Source: Gelatoporia subvermispora B
Taxonomy: Eukaryota; Basidiomycota; Agaricomycetes; Polyporales; Gelatoporiaceae
DNA length: 64,000 nucleotides
Direction of reading: 5' to 3'
Assembly: GCA_000320605.2 (NCBI GenBank)
Contig: KB445793.1
Location: 2,500,803-2,564,802, forward strand
The translations under genes and the position numbers were made by a program. This document shows, piece by piece, positions 1 through 10,348 of this stretch (its first letter is position 1; the number at the start of each line of letters is the position of its first letter). The notes under the pieces were generated by a model, which worked only from the letters and a program-made list of their open reading frames with translations, did no database searches and was not told the DNA's origin.

Positions 1-2175
1 CGAAGGATATGAAACCTTCTGAGAGTAATTATTGCGACAGTCCTTGCGCTCAAGCCAATATGCTGGAACGTCAGAGGGTGCATCATGTCCCTATACAATA
101 TTTAGCACTTAACATTTATGACGTATACTATAACTGACCTGGGTGCAACTTCTATTATACCAGGAAAAATGAAGTGCTTCAAAGGTAAAGTCAGGACCGT
201 CGTCCAAAGAGTTCTTGTGAGGCAGTGCCTCTTGTCCTAGGCAAGCAAGAAGACTGTCCAAAAGGGATGATTTGAGCTCCTCTGGCATACTGTTGCATAT
301 AAAGCAAAGTAGAGAATTGTCATCGCAGTTGATCCTAAGAACTTGACTGAGATAAACTAGCGGTCAGCAAATATAGAATACTGAGCATAATGTTAACGTA
401 CTTCACGATCTCACTTGAGAAGGTAACCCAGGACTTAGCCTTCAAGTTACGCTTTCCCCCTATATATTGATCTTGCAGCTATTTATGACTAAGTATACAC
501 TTGTTTAAATCTAGGATATATCACTTACCTTTTTCTCTAGCTCCTCAACTGAAGTAACTGCAATCGCCTTAGACACAAGTCTCCGCTGACCTTCGGTCCA
601 CTTCCAGTTCTCTACACGATCTGTCTTGTACGGCTTTTTGCTACGTTCAGATAACTTAAAGCTCATTAAGATGGTCGCCAAAGACTGAGACGATGTAAGG
701 GATGAGTTGTTACTGGCGACTACAGTTGGAGTCACACAGCGAGAGGAAGACAAATCGCCAGAGTGAGATGTAGAAGTGTCTGGTTCAAGAACAGTAGACT
801 GAAGCATCATGCAGGACTCCTCAGCACAGGGTACCAGACAAAGATGCCAGATGTCTGGGTCTCTGGGCTGATATGCGAAGTTTCTGGCACGTAAAATCAA
901 AAGTGAGCAACCTTCCCAAAGAGAGATATTAGAACTTACTTTTTATTAATTTCTACGAATACTTGATCTACCGCATCCAGATTCTGGCAGTTGATAAAGA
1001 ATGGAATACCAAAATTTACCAAAACGTCATTTGGAAAGAAAGCGCTTAGGGCTATAGAAAGTGTAGCCCTCAAGCGTGCAATAATGGGTACAATTGAATC
1101 CTTAACCAAACGGCCTGCGACAGAATCTAGAAAGATATCAAATAAATGGTCACAAAGGAAGTTAAAACGAGCTTACCTTTGTTGGGAGTTCGTAATATAT
1201 GGCCCAGCCAATATGATGCTTTGGCGTTAAGATCTATGATCTTGTCTTGAATATGTAGTGCCGCAACAATGATCAATATATATATAGATCCTGTTAAAAT
1301 ACTTAAGATCTGTTCACTTATTAATTACTGTTAACTTACCACCAGATGCGAGCTGCGCAAACTGGGTACCCGATTGAACGTATCCTAGGAATGTGGAACG
1401 GGAAATGAGGGTATTGCCTCCGAAAACGTAGTCATATATCTTAGTAAGGGAGGACAGAGATGGATCTGTACGCATCAAGCTGAAGAATATCAGTGTCAAA
1501 AGGATGATAGATGTCACTAATTACTTACCTAGTACAGGCAAGTAATAAATGAATATAAGTAATCATGAAAATAAAAGCGTGGCGAGTAGCGTCATCTGTG
1601 AGTGCCTGGATTTTGCAGACTACGTCTCGGATGCTAGCACTGGGGGAGAATGAGGAGGGATAGGGACCTTGCTGAAATATAACCCTGATCCAGAATTGTA
1701 GCTGCAAATCTGAATGATTTTGGGCAGAGGCAAGTAGGCCCAGAACTCTCAGTACGCTAGAGTTCACTACGTCAGGGGCTTGATGAGTAGCTTGCCAAGG
1801 TCTGGCTCTCCGTGCACAAGTCCCGAGAGCAACGGAACGGCTGCGAGTAACCGTTTCTAATTCCGACAGTAAGTTTAGTGTTTGAAGTGCTACGAAATAC
1901 ATGCCATTTTGAGAATTTGACCTTAACGGTCCTACATTACTCTCTACAAGCTCTGAGCCACCTTCAAATACGTTCTCAGAAGCGGAAGGACTGCCCAGCC
2001 CAGGTTCCTGAACGCTCAGACAAGTCCAGGTAGGAGAGGTATCCAGTAAGGTCTGAGCTCGACTTCTAAGTTCAAGAAGCTGAGAAGAGGAGCTAGAAGG
2101 AATAAGAGAAATAAGAAGTTGCAGATCTTCCACAGAGACCGGAAGAAATAAGGGGGATGATGTAGCGGGCAACAT
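1..2175 (-). CDS. TET/JBP-like 2-oxoglutarate Fe(II) dioxygenase, N-terminal part (runs off left edge)
   Basis: Eight exons fit in phase: 2175-1529, 1479-1340, 1290-1177, 1126-940, 883-529, 478-402, 346-139 and 90 to beyond the left edge, all with GT-AG introns. They give about 606 residues. The diagnostic part lies at residues ~480-606: IGGKRNLKAKSWVTFSSEIV, then PEELKSSLLDSLLACLGQ, EALHFSWYNR and, after the next intron, GHDAPSDVPAYWLERKDCR. I recall this order from basidiomycete TET/JBP proteins just before the beta-helix core. The catalytic HxD...H...R residues would lie beyond the edge, so activity cannot be judged. Known family members oxidise 5-methylcytosine and are often carried by KDZ transposons (Iyer et al. 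2014), which fits the Plavaka transposase at 10.3 kb. The start at 2175 is the first ATG after an in-frame TGA. The family call is from memory of the motif block; the coding exons are visible directly. Confidence 0.6.
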
Positions 2176-2225
2176 TTCCGCCAGGGCTCAGGTGAATAGC
2201 AGAGAAGGCGTGAGAAACTGTCCAG

Positions 2226-2245
2226 GCAGCTGGACACTTTCCCAC
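2226..2245 (+). repeat. left arm of 20-bp inverted repeat
   Basis: The plus strand reads GCAGCTGGACACTTTCCCAC. Its reverse complement recurs at 8165-8184 with one mismatch (19/20). The arm ends about 50 bp upstream of the TET/JBP-like start codon. Pairing does not extend on either side, and no target-site duplication is visible directly next to the arms. Confidence 0.6.
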
Positions 2246-2373
2246 AGTAGTGCTAGCTGTAAGCCCAGAATTATAGGTGCTGCGAGTACGAGCTTTTTGC
2301 CGGTAAGCACAGGAGATCAACAGTTATCTAAAAAAAGTGTGCAAGGAGGCCCAAGTACCAGGTAGTTTTAGAA

Positions 2374-2622
2374 ATGACCAGAGGAAGAAAGTACAACTCT
2401 CGTTCAGCGCCCGCCCAAGCTGTGAAGTCTGTATTCACACGGCCCAGTATCGTCAGCCACCTTCGTTGTCGACCTCGTCTAGACAAACTGGCCTCCACAT
2501 TCTCTCTTTTTCGATTTCTTCGAGAGCAGGAACAACCCAGAGACAGACAACATTATCTTCTGGACAAACGGTGGACCTGGGTACTCATCTTCGTCGGGAC
2601 TGTTTACGGAGCTAGGTGCGTG
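2374..2622 (+). pseudogene. unassigned coding-like fragment
   Basis: This open frame ends in a hydrophobic stretch (residues ~66-81, [16 protein letters not shown]) followed at 2623 by a good splice donor, GTGCGT. That suggests one captured exon of a membrane protein. I do not recognise the parent gene. It is the first piece inside the left inverted-repeat arm, on the same strand as the other fragments. It could be a chance frame. Confidence 0.25.
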
Positions 2623-2731
2623 ACGTGCTACTAGGTGTTGTGTCCGTATCGCTTACAACATGTCCGTGATAACCTAGGACACTGCAGAGTGAACACACCC
2701 CACAACATCACATACAACCTGTACTACGGAA

Positions 2732-3052
2732 ATGCGAACCAAGCATGTTCCAACTCGGCCTCTTGACAGGGAGGACAAGGCAGATCACGCCGCGCTCGCC
2801 CGCTGCCTCGCCACCCACACCCACTTCCCAGTCGCAGTGCCCAACTACTGTTGTACAACTCCTGAGTCGCCCGTTTAGCACCCCACCCACGCCGAGGATG
2901 CACTAGCCTTCCTTGAGTTCCTGCTCACTTGGGAGGGCCAGATAGACAGAGGCTGTACAATGTGCGCCGGCTATATCCTCTCGGGCACAGCTACTTGGTG
3001 CACATGCTCAACTCCATCTTGCTCGCGCTGGTCACAGACGACGTGTCATCGT
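2732..3052 (+). pseudogene. kynurenine formamidase-like alpha/beta hydrolase fragment
   Basis: Translation gives EDKADHAALARCL, THFPVAVPNY, TTPESPV, HPTHAEDALAFLEFLLTWEG and, after a frame change, RLYNVRRLYPLGHSYLVHML. This matches the central part of the fungal kynurenine formamidase (BNA7-type) family, including the nucleophile elbow GHS. A TAG at 2876-2878 interrupts the frame and a shift lies near 2951. The N-terminal HGG oxyanion region and the C-terminal Asp/His residues are absent, so it cannot encode an active enzyme. The family identification is from memory; the stop and the frame change are visible. Confidence 0.5.
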
Positions 3053-3072
3053 AGAGTGTTGTAACCCCCGCA

Positions 3073-4235
3073 CGATTGCGTAGGGCGGAGCTGATGGGTG
3101 GGGAGGAGAGGGTGCGGGAAATCTGGGATGGGCTGGAACGGCTGCAACAGGCAAACGAGCAGAGTGAGTCTTACAGCTTGGATCAATCTCATTCTCTGTA
3201 CGGAGGATTAATACACTCACTAGCTCGAGAACGTGTCAGGACTCTCCGCAGCAACCTCTCAGCTCGGCGCAGGACGCTAGCAATCGCCACATCTACCTTC
3301 CTCCACTCTCACGGTAGCACAGGTCACTCCCCGCACTCAAATTCTGTATCACCTCAAGGGCATTCTCCGACCCCTCCGGGCTCATTTCTGTCTGGCCAGA
3401 GCGGCTCTCTGATATCTTCATCCCCCTCTGGTCGCCCAATTTACACTAGACGACCCTCATTGAGTCATGCGTCTGCGCAGCCACTCTCGTCGACCTCCAG
3501 CTCCCGCATGCCGATACCCAGTTTCCGGCCGTCATACCCAATACCCATATCCTCTCCGCAAATCACTTGTACTGGACTATCTACTTCTCCGCAGACACCG
3601 CGCCCGCCAGGGACGTCTCCGGGCGCTGCAGGATCGCATTCTTACTCTGTAGCGGGCCTGGCGTATCACCTCTGCCTGGCGACAGAGGTAGCGACAGTTT
3701 TGCACGCCAGATCGATAATGTGGCGTACCAGCTGGCTGCACTTTCCGACACGATTGCACATGCACGATCTGAGTTGGTGCAGGAACTTGTGGAAGTGTTC
3801 AGTGTGGTGGAGGTGCGTCGTCCTCTACTCAAATGGATCGAGATCAATGTTGAATGTAATGGTGCAGGTAGGAGGTCGTCCACCGCTGGGAGGCAAGGCT
3901 GGCACGAAAGGTGAATGGACAATCGGCGGGCTCGTCCTACCCATTCCGGGCGACATATGCCGTAGGTGCACATCATAATTGTACCGAACTGCCATCCTCA
4001 CCTCACGAGGCCTGCACAGGATATCCTCCGGATCATATCAATGCCGTCATCATCCATACACTACATTTCCTCTCTTTACTCTCCTTCTATCTCGGTATCA
4101 AGCTCCTGTTTGAGGTTGTGTGGGGTAGATCTACGATGTCCCCTTCATCCGTAACGGACTCAGGGCAGCTGGGAGTAGGAGTGCCATGGATAGGGGTGAC
4201 GATGAGAGGGGAAGGTGGAGGATGGGCCAGGTTCG
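3073..4235 (+). pseudogene. ATG14/UVRAG (Vps38)-like gene fragment
   Basis: The first part (RRAELMGGEERVREIWDGLE, IHSLARERVRTLRSNLSARR) is a predicted coiled coil. It is followed by a Ser/Pro-rich stretch, then, after a frame change near 3640, ELVQELVEVFSVVE. An intron follows (donor 3812, acceptor 3866), then GGRPPLGGKAGTKGEW and VLPIPGD, another intron (3970 to ~4019), and YPPDHINAVIIHTLHFLSLL. This is the core layout of fungal Atg14/Vps38-type subunits of the autophagy and endosomal PI3-kinase complexes. The piece stops near GVPWIG...GGWARF, where FAS2-derived sequence begins. The frame break and truncations mark it as a pseudogene fragment. Confidence 0.5.
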
Positions 4236-6613
4236 TCTCATGCCATCTTGGTTGGCTACGACTATGGAGCTCGCGAAGCGTCTCGGTTCGGAAACGGAGG
4301 CGAAGTCATGGTTAGATGGCGTGGTTGCCAGCTACGCTCAGCGCTCAGGCATCTCCTTGTCCGCCGGTGGTGCCAGAGGTGCCAGTGGAGGTGCTTCTGG
4401 CGGTCCGACGATCAACAGCGAGGAGTTCTTAAAGTTCAAGGCCGACCAGGATCAGTTCGCTGCTCAGCAGATTGAGCTCTACATGCGCTATCTCGGTCGC
4501 AACTCCAAAGCAGGCGAAATCAAGCATGATGCTGAGAAGGCGAATGTTGCCGCTTTCCAGGTAAAGTTGGATGCGATCTCAAAGGAGCACGGTGACACGT
4601 ACGTCAACGGTATCCAGCCGGTCTTCGACGTACTCAAGGCACGTCACTTTGACTCCTCTTGGAACTGGGTCCGTCAGGATGCTCTTCTCATGTTCTACGA
4701 CATCATCTTCGGCCGTCTTAACACCATCAATCACGACATGACTGCTCGTTGCATTGCCATCATGAACCATGTCGACCCCGAGCTTGTGACCTATATGCAG
4801 TCGTACATCAATCGCTGCGATCCGAACCGGGGCAAGACGTACAGGTTGGCCAAGCAGTTCGGTCAGCAGCTCATTGAGAACTGCCGAGAGGTCATTGGTC
4901 AGCCTCCACTGTACAAGGACGGTATGTGCGAACTACCTCTAACTGAGTCTCGCTAACGCATTCACAGTAACGTTCCCCACCGCACCTCACACTGAGGTCA
5001 CGGCGAAGGGCAACATCGTGTATTCAGAGGTCGTCAGAGAGAACGTCCACAAACTAGAGGCCTATGTGGAGGAGATGGCAAGCGGCGACACTATCACTCC
5101 GCCTGCCAATATCTAAAAGATCCAGGAGGATGTTCTGAAACTCTGGAACATTGTCAAGACGCAGCCGGAGATTAGCGAGGAGCAAAAGAACCGTATCAAG
5201 GCTTTGTATGGAGGTGTCATTCAGTCGCTCCACAAGTGTCCAGAGTTCCATCCTCGTCACTCTGGTCCTCGTAAGCGCCGCTCCTCGTCGCAGTTTCTCA
5301 GACCCCAGATCTCTGGCGTCACTACCTCCATCACGGCAGACAAGGTCCCACTTCTCCACCTTAAGCGCAAAGTTGGCACCAACTGGGAGTGCAGCAGCAA
5401 CCTGACAAGCGTGTACTTGGATATCCTGCACGAGATTGCCACCTCCGGCACCACGTTTAAGGACAAGAACGCTCTTTGCACCGGCGTCGGCAAGGGCTCG
5501 ATTGGTGTCGAGATCGTCAAGGGTCTACTCTCTGGTGGTGCTTATGTGGTGATTACCACGTCGAGATACAGCCGTGCAACTGTCGAATACTACCAGGGAT
5601 CTTCCAGCAGTTCGGCAGCAAGGGTTCCGCTTTGACTGTGGTTCCCTTCAACCAAGGTTCCAAGCAGGACGTCGAGGCCCTCATTGACTACGTCTACTCT
5701 ACCCTCGGTCTCGATCTGGACTACATTCTCCCCTTCGCTGCCGTCCCTGAGAACGGCTGCGAGATTGACGGTATCGACGACAAGTCTGAACTTGCCCACC
5801 GCATCATGTTGGTGAATCTCCTTCGTCTGCTCGGTGCGGTCAAGAACAAGAAGGCCAGCCGTCAGTTTGTCACTCGACCGACACAGGTGATTCTTCCCCT
5901 ATCTCCCAACCATGGTCTATTCGGCAACGACAGACTTTACTCCGAGTCCAAGATCTCGCTCGAGACGCTTTTCAACCGCTGGAACTCAGAAAGTTGGGGA
6001 GAATACCTCTGTCTCGCAGGTGCCGTCATCAGGTAAGTGCCCATCATTGCTATCTCTACTCTTGTGCCAAAGTTGACCATTGTGATAGATGGACCCGAGG
6101 CACCAGCCTGATGGACGCTACGAACATGGTCACTCACGAAGTGGAAGGGTATGGCGTACGAACGTTCTCCGCCAAGGAGATGGCCTTCAACATTCTGGGT
6201 CTCATGCACCCGCTCCTGTTCAGCATAACTCAAGTGGAGCCGATCTGGGCTAATCTCAACAGAGGTATGGACCATCTGCCGGACCTGGCGGAGATCACGA
6301 CCCGCATCCGCACAAGCCTCAACAAGAAGAGCGAGCTCCGTCGTGCAATTGCTAGAGACAACGCTGCCGACTTCAAGGTTGTCAACGGCATTGAAGCCGA
6401 GCATGTCCTCCAGACTGTCGATGTCACCCCCCATGCCAACCTTCGGTTTGAGTACCCTCAACTTGAGTCGGTCGAGTCGCTTGCAGATGTGTCTAAGCTG
6501 CGTGGCATGATCGACCTGGAGAAGGTTATTGTCATCACGGGTTTTGCCGAGGTGGGCCCTTGGGGCAGCTCTCGTACGCGATGGGAGATGGAAGCCCGTG
6601 GCGAGTTCACGCT
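4236..6613 (+). pseudogene. FAS2: fatty-acid synthase subunit alpha (FAS2) fragment
   Basis: The piece starts at MELAKRLGSETEAKSWLDGV (4266), downstream of the acyl-carrier domain. It continues through the structural region (ARHFDSSWNWVRQDALLMFY) and the whole ketoreductase domain ([20 protein letters not shown] near 5490, [39 protein letters not shown]). It ends abruptly at WGSSRTRWEMEARGEFT (~6611), before the ketosynthase and phosphopantetheinyl-transferase parts. Introns remain (4922-4967 and 6032-6089). A TAA at 5114-5116 and a one-base deletion at about 5596 (YYQG / IFQQFG) break the frame, and a normally glycine position after AVI reads Arg. Sequence is otherwise well kept, which suggests recent capture. 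A functional FAS2 must exist elsewhere. Confidence 0.85.
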
Positions 6614-6615
6614 CC

Positions 6616-7393
6616 ACCGTTCCCACCACCTCCACCGTTCATCCCCCTGGATGCACAGAGTGCCAAAGATCAAATTGGCCTGCTCAAGCAGTATTATTAG
6701 TCGCGTTTTTCCGCACTACCCACCACATACCCCCCAGCGCCTGCCACAGTTCCCCTCATTCCATACCCTTCTGGTTTTGTACCAGGACCCTCATTTATCC
6801 CCCCTGCCCAGCCTCTGTATGACCTCGCCAAGCGCGTGGACCCGCACTCCGGGCTGCCCGTCCCCGTGGCGTGCCTCAACTTCGGCCCCGCCAATGCACT
6901 CGGTAGCGTCAAGATTCACAATGGCGAGCACGTCCTCATGGGCCAGTACCTTACCAAGCTCTCCTCGCTCGGAAGGTGCGTCCGCGGCCTTTTTTTTTAC
7001 GCGTGCAGGCGGGTGCTGAGATGCCACATTGTGCCTGTGCAGCTCCAAGAACCGGAGGTTTGTTGCCTCCGATGGGCAGGGGTACCACTGGGCACATCAG
7101 GCGGGCCAGGACGACAAATGGGTGGTGAGTGCACCCCGGCTATAGCTACACACCATCCCGGCATCTGACAGACCGCGTGCAGTGCCAGAACGCGAGCAAC
7201 TACCATATCATGTCGTACACGCTCAAGGCCGCAGGCGAGCCAAAGTACACCGGCTCGTCCGGCTGCGCGCTGACCATTGAGGAGGACTATGCATACCTCA
7301 CCCCAGGTTCGTCATGTGCCCATTTGTGGGTGTGCTCGTCCCGCTCACCCGGATTGGCAGAGCTCCTAGCCTCACTCACCATTATGCGCCACA
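6616..7393 (+). pseudogene. small basidiomycete DUF protein fragment (DUF6593-like)
   Basis: Four exon pieces splice in phase: to 6975, 7043-7124, 7183-7306 and from 7361. They give a Pro-rich N-terminus (FIPPAQPLYDLAKRVDPHSG), then RRFVASDGQGYHWAHQ, KWVCQNASNYHIMSY, GEPKYTGSSGCALTIEEDY and [13 protein letters not shown]. The F.ASDG..Y.W / ...A.Y.L / ...SLTIMRH pattern is common in small uncharacterised basidiomycete proteins; the DUF number is uncertain. An in-frame TAG lies at 6698-6700. The frame passes straight into FKS1 sequence at about 7393, so the original C-terminus is gone. Confidence 0.45.
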
Positions 7394-7669
7394 TCGCTGA
7401 TCGAATGGGATAACCTCATCAAGGACACGAAGATCCTTGCCAAGGAACCGGCAATGTACAATGGGTCAAACCCCTTTGGTGTCGACGAGAAGGGACAGTC
7501 TAAGCTTGACGACCTTCCGTTCTATTGCATCGGTTTCAAGAGTGCCGCGTTGGAGTTCACCCTGTGCACGTGCATCTGGGCTTCACTTCGCACGCAGATG
7601 CTGTACCGCACTGTCTCTGATATGATGAACTACATGAAGGCCATCAGCACCCATTGCCCGATTATTTGA
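7391..7669 (+). pseudogene. FKS1: 1,3-beta-glucan synthase (FKS1) fragment
   Basis: The frame [52 protein letters not shown] and [13 protein letters not shown], then MMNY, matches the strongly conserved segment before the catalytic core of fungal glucan synthases. Two positions that are normally Arg (TLRTRIW) read Cys (TLCTCIW). Homology stops after MMNYMKAI, and the frame ends at TGA 7667-7669. This is about 90 residues of a protein of roughly 1,800, so it has no function as glucan synthase. Confidence 0.8.
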
Positions 7670-8164
7670 CTTATAATATATCTATCTAATCCGTTCTATC
7701 TGTTGTGGGACACGCTGCTTGTCCTGTCTCACCTATGGTACTTGATTTCCTGGTCATCAGTGTGCCTGTCACATTGTGTGCTATGTGCTTTGATTAGCTT
7801 GAAATTGTCCACAACGGTGAGAATAGAGCAGTAAAACTAGGCAGCAATTTATGCCCTGTTAAAATATGCTAGAGTTTGCGCATGATAACTTTAACTGCGA
7901 GCTTATTTTGCCTCCTTTTATCTTAAGATTGTTACTGATGATTCTCTTAGGGTAAGTGCAACTACGTCTCGCAAGTAGGGGTTCTGTTTCTACGTAAGTT
8001 AGTGATATTCAAGCATCTGGTCCACATTATGAGCTGTACTAACGCATATAAATGGGTGAGCTGGTTCTTTTGACATACGCCGGTTTGACCTAACCTGTAG
8101 ATCTCAGCAAAACCACAGACATGTGTTCTAAACATTATGCCCAATAGCAGCAAGGCGGCTAAGG
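7670..8164. other. AT-rich spacer, no gene seen
   Basis: Sequence between the FKS1 fragment and the right repeat arm. No coherent frame or RNA gene was found. A weak GGACA/TGTCC hairpin near 7709-7725 was checked as a Helitron 3' end, but no CTRR terminus follows it. Confidence 0.4.
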
Positions 8165-8184
8165 GTGGGAAAGTGTCCAACTGC
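8165..8184 (-). repeat. right arm of 20-bp inverted repeat
   Basis: The plus strand reads GTGGGAAAGTGTCCAACTGC, the reverse complement of 2226-2245 with one mismatch. A weaker related string (about 15/20) occurs near 10139-10158, just upstream of the Plavaka gene, so the motif may belong to KDZ ends in general. Confidence 0.55.
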
Positions 8185-8329
8185 TAGTATACAATGCACA
8201 CAAATAACGTCAAGAGCCTACATCCAGCAACTTCAAATTTTCTACGGAGACCTAGTAAGCGAAGTACTAAGTGGATAAAAGGCAGGCTTACCTAGCACAG
8301 ATGAATTGGGATTATCACTTTGTTCGCGC

Positions 8330-9963
8330 TCATACTGTACGCTGACTCTCTTGAGATGATCCCTCTTCCTGCTCCTCTTCACGACGCCTCTTCTGTCTCT
8401 GCCAGACATTCTGAAAGCCTGCCCCAGTAACACTTTCCACAGCTGATTTCTTCGTCTCAAGAGCAGCGTTATGATTCTCCGGATAAGCATCATTGATACG
8501 CGTAAGCAAGGTTGACACTACTCCATCTTGAAAGAGTGTAACAATGTGGTTCCAGTCAATGGGAGGTTGAAGAGGTGCGTTGGAATTTACTGGTATACGT
8601 ATGTTAGAAGAGGCTGTAGCCGATGACTCTGGTGTGCAAAGGATTTGCTTGATATCCAGGAGAATCATGCTAAGAGCTTCATTAACGTCATCGGCATATG
8701 ATTGGAATTTATTCTTGCTCTTGCAACCAGGAACAAGATCCTATACAAGCAATGAAATCAGTAGTAACATTTAGAGTGCTAACATTGACTAACTATTTCA
8801 ATAGATTGCTCAGGAAAGAACCGATGAAGCACCTCCGCAGTAAGACTAATTTTTCCCAGAAACCGCTGGCCGTGAACATCAACAGGCCCCCAACCACCAC
8901 TATCAGCCAAAAGCTGAATCAATTCAGCTTTAGAATAAGATGTTTTCTTGAATGTAGCGGCAAGATTTGAATTCCGACCAACGGTATGAGACGTCTCCTC
9001 AAGGTTAAATACAACAGCACCCATAATTGTAATATTCTGAGGAGTGGTGAAGTGAGTGCGAATAACTTTGAGGACGTCACGATGTGTTTGAGTATTTGCA
9101 AACTCATAGATAAAAACACATAGGTCGGAGTCAGCCGCTTTGATATTGCCATCCAAAGTAAACCATCCAACGCCTTCAATCTTGGTACCGTTTGCTTGAG
9201 TATACCATTTGGTCACTGACTTGTCATTGCCTAGGTTGTCATTCAAAGATTCCGCCAAATTCTCCATGAAATATGATGTGATGGCATCATGCATAGGGGC
9301 GATGCCAGGCCATTCGATAAATAAGGTGCGTTTAGTTTTCCACCACCAAAAGCTAGCTTTTGATATGAAGCAGATCTTATTACAATCATAGAATATTTAC
9401 TTACTGAAAGCGTGCACCATTTAACTGCTCAAGACCTTCTACAAATGTTTGCACGACGACTACTTCAATATTATCAAATTTCTTGATATATTGATAATGT
9501 TAACGCAATGAAAGAAAGGCATTTGCTAACAACATACAACAGTGCTAGGTGTGGACGGTATTTGGTTGCGTTGGATAAGTGATCTGGTGTATTCTAGTGG
9601 CTTCCTTTTTGCATCAATTGTTGTTATAGGCGCCATGGTACTTGAATCCTCAACAATCGCAGCTGGCTGGGATTTGAGAAGTGATGTTACAGCAACATCT
9701 GAAACATCTACGAGGAAATCCACCGACAGATAAGCCAGATCCTGAAATACTTTGTAAGAAGTCTATACCGCTGCAACTTTCAACTTGCTCCTTATTCCTC
9801 GGAGATACAGCTGTACTGTTGGCTTGTCGGGCGTAAAAAAAGGAAGAGGCTCTTTGTAAAGAGGTACGTTCAGAGGCTTCACCGTAGACCAAGTTAGCCA
9901 TGAGAGGCAAATTGAAAGAAGTGTTACACCTAAAGGAGATGCCTGTTGCTCGCACGTCGACAC
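8330..9963 (-). CDS. unrecognised 480-aa protein, divergent from the Plavaka transposase
   Basis: Five exons join in phase: 9963-9769, 9741-9541, 9481-9405, 9352-8794 and 8740-8330 (stop TGA 8330-8332). Conserved-looking segments include FFTPDKPTVQLYLRGI, KFDNIEVVVVQTFVEGLEQL, TLFIEWPGIAPMHDAITSYF, DSDLCVFIYEF and GWGPVDVHGQRFLGKISL, and the tail is Lys/Arg/Glu-rich. I do not recognise a family. The EW...HD...D..V.IYEF pattern faintly recalls PD-(D/E)XK-like proteins of basidiomycetes, but this is weak. The start faces the transposase start 386 bp away, as ancillary genes do in KDZ elements, so it is probably element cargo. The intron 9742-9768 is only 27 nt, which makes that junction the weakest part of the model. 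Confidence 0.5.
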
Positions 9964-10348
9964 GTCAACAGGCGTGTATAAACTTTACTCTCAGCAAGGT
10001 TCCAAACCTAGACATTGTGCAATCTATCCTTCTCATTTACTTCAAGCAATAACCAGATCTCATTATGATACTTTTTCTGACTTCTGAGCTACGTACAGAA
10101 GCTAATGCTACTGAAGGCTACGCGTTAGATCTATTAATCGTGGGAACTTGTCCTAGCGCCTGGATGCTTTCACACGTTTACCGCATTCGAAAGCGTCTAT
10201 TTGCTCCGCTGTGCGCAATCTTAGCCTGCAACTTTCTTCGTATTGGTATCAACTACCTCTGCCTCACATTTTGCTAGATCCTTTCACGGTACGTATATAT
10301 CTCAGACTTGCACTATCCAACTAAAGCTGTTTTTATACATAATTAGCT
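9964..10348. promoter_or_regulatory. divergent intergenic region of the KDZ block
   Basis: Lies between the starts of the unknown minus-strand gene and the Plavaka transposase. It contains an open frame at 10065-10277 with no recognisable content and the string near 10139 related to the inverted-repeat arms. It is presumably a shared promoter; no specific site can be supported. Confidence 0.3.

Larger units (their letters stand above)
2226..8184. mobile_element. candidate Pack-type insertion made of captured host-gene fragments
   Basis: A 5.96-kb segment is flanked by an imperfect 20-bp inverted repeat and filled with plus-strand pieces of at least five unrelated fungal genes laid end to end with almost no spacer. 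No transposase lies inside. The pieces keep their introns, so capture was at the DNA level, not by retrotransposition. The segment separates two minus-strand genes (TET/JBP-like on the left, unknown protein on the right) that would otherwise be neighbours. Pack-MULEs, Pack-CACTA elements and Helitrons show this kind of mosaic in other organisms. Which mechanism acted here, and whether the repeat arms are true ends, is inference. Confidence 0.5.

Noticed and set aside
7700..7740. Possible Helitron 3' terminus after the FKS1 fragment
   Set aside because: Only a 5-bp stem is present and no CTRR end follows at the expected distance.
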